64,000 bases of DNA. It comes from Heterostelium album PN500 (lineage: Eukaryota; Evosea; Eumycetozoa; Acytosteliales; Acytosteliaceae). Made by a program: the position numbers and the translations under genes. This document shows positions 63,443 to 64,000 of the stretch, piece after piece (the first letter of the stretch is position 1; each line of letters begins with the position of its first letter). The notes under the pieces are model-generated. The model saw only the letters and a program-made list of their open reading frames with translations. It ran no database searches and was not told the origin of the DNA. The stretch spans positions 1,426,001 through 1,490,000 of the forward strand of contig NW_008805065.1 in NCBI RefSeq assembly GCF_000004825.1, written 5' to 3'.

Positions 63443-64000
63443 ATGAAAAGATAACTAGCTCGAGAACCTAGTTAGTTTATAAATAAAAAAATTGTAGATT
63501 CTTTGTTTTTTACCAAATTTCTCAGGTATCTCATTAACATAAACTTTTTTGAAATAAACCACTCACACACACTCACATCATTGTAAAATCAGTGTAATGA
63601 AATTTCCGACAAAGACCAGAAATTTACTCCATATAGAAATTTATTTTGATTTTTTTTAAAAAAAAACAAAAAAAAGATCTGATTTGATTTTTGAAAAGTT
63701 TGCAAAATGGGCTATTTTCCAGGGTAACTTTGAAAAGTCGCATAAAAAAATATTTGATATTTTTGCTGTTTGAAATTAATGTGAATATTCATTATTTTCT
63801 TTTACCAATATCAAACACACAGAAAATTGTTCATTATTTCATTCACACAAAACCAAATTAGTATAAATAAATAAATAATAATAATAGTTCAATTAATAAT
63901 AAATAATATTACTATTTTAACTCATAATCTATAATAGCATTTAGATTAGTTTCAATCTTTTTTGATTAGTATTACTATTACTATATTAGTATTTCAATAT
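63443..64000. other. Non-coding 3' end of window
   Basis: A/T-rich sequence after the dipeptidase. It contains ACTCACAC repeats near 63560 and TAAATAAT runs near 63870-63910. No feature is supported within the window. Confidence 0.5.

Overview
The window looks like nuclear DNA of a dictyostelid social amoeba. Intergenic DNA is very AT-rich with long A and T runs. The coding regions carry Asn, Gln, Ser and Thr homopolymers. Introns are short (mostly 60-120 bp), AT-rich and GT-AG. Starts sit in A-rich context, and there is a discoidin-type lectin with an RGD motif. I could not fix the species. Exons are more GC-rich than I would expect for D. discoideum, so another dictyostelid is plausible.

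I reconstructed about 26 protein genes, most of them multi-exon, by checking splice phase exon by exon. Left part (1-20 kb): a large FtsX/ABC-permease-like membrane protein (3210-7645), an unknown protein with an RVSF motif (8244-9504), a Mediator subunit MED24 homologue (10207-14863), discoidin (15400-16152), a UBE2E/D-like ubiquitin-conjugating enzyme (minus, 16212-16845), an interrupted unknown ORF pair (minus, 17454-18023) and S-adenosylmethionine synthetase (minus, 18144-19871).

Middle part (23-45 kb): a GATA-type transcription factor, an MST/STE20-like kinase with a C-terminal membrane anchor, a UCH-type deubiquitinase, a REV7/MAD2L2-like HORMA protein, a putative transcription factor with a NAC-like N-terminal region, 3-hydroxyanthranilate dioxygenase, tripeptidyl peptidase 1, mitochondrial ATP synthase beta, a frame-disrupted old-yellow-enzyme homologue, a mitochondrial carrier and ribosomal protein S15.

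Right part (46-63.5 kb): an HDHD3-like HAD protein, NAA10 acetyltransferase, a possible micro-ORF, a polyglutamine protein, proteasome chaperone PSMD9, a degenerate Ras-like GTPase gene with a decayed tandem copy upstream, a small RhoGEF, a ZC3H3-like CCCH protein and a CNDP2-like M20 dipeptidase.

These are independent housekeeping and regulatory genes, not an operon or a single system. Convergent neighbours lie only 56-59 bp apart, while divergent pairs are separated by 1.2-3.7 kb, so regulatory DNA is concentrated there. Highly expressed genes (discoidin, SAM synthetase, ATP synthase beta, S15, dipeptidase) use many C- or G-ending codons; the others are A/T-ending. I saw no convincing transposon, retroelement, rRNA, tRNA or CRISPR array. 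The most unusual item is the NAC-like region in the gene at 32366-34330.
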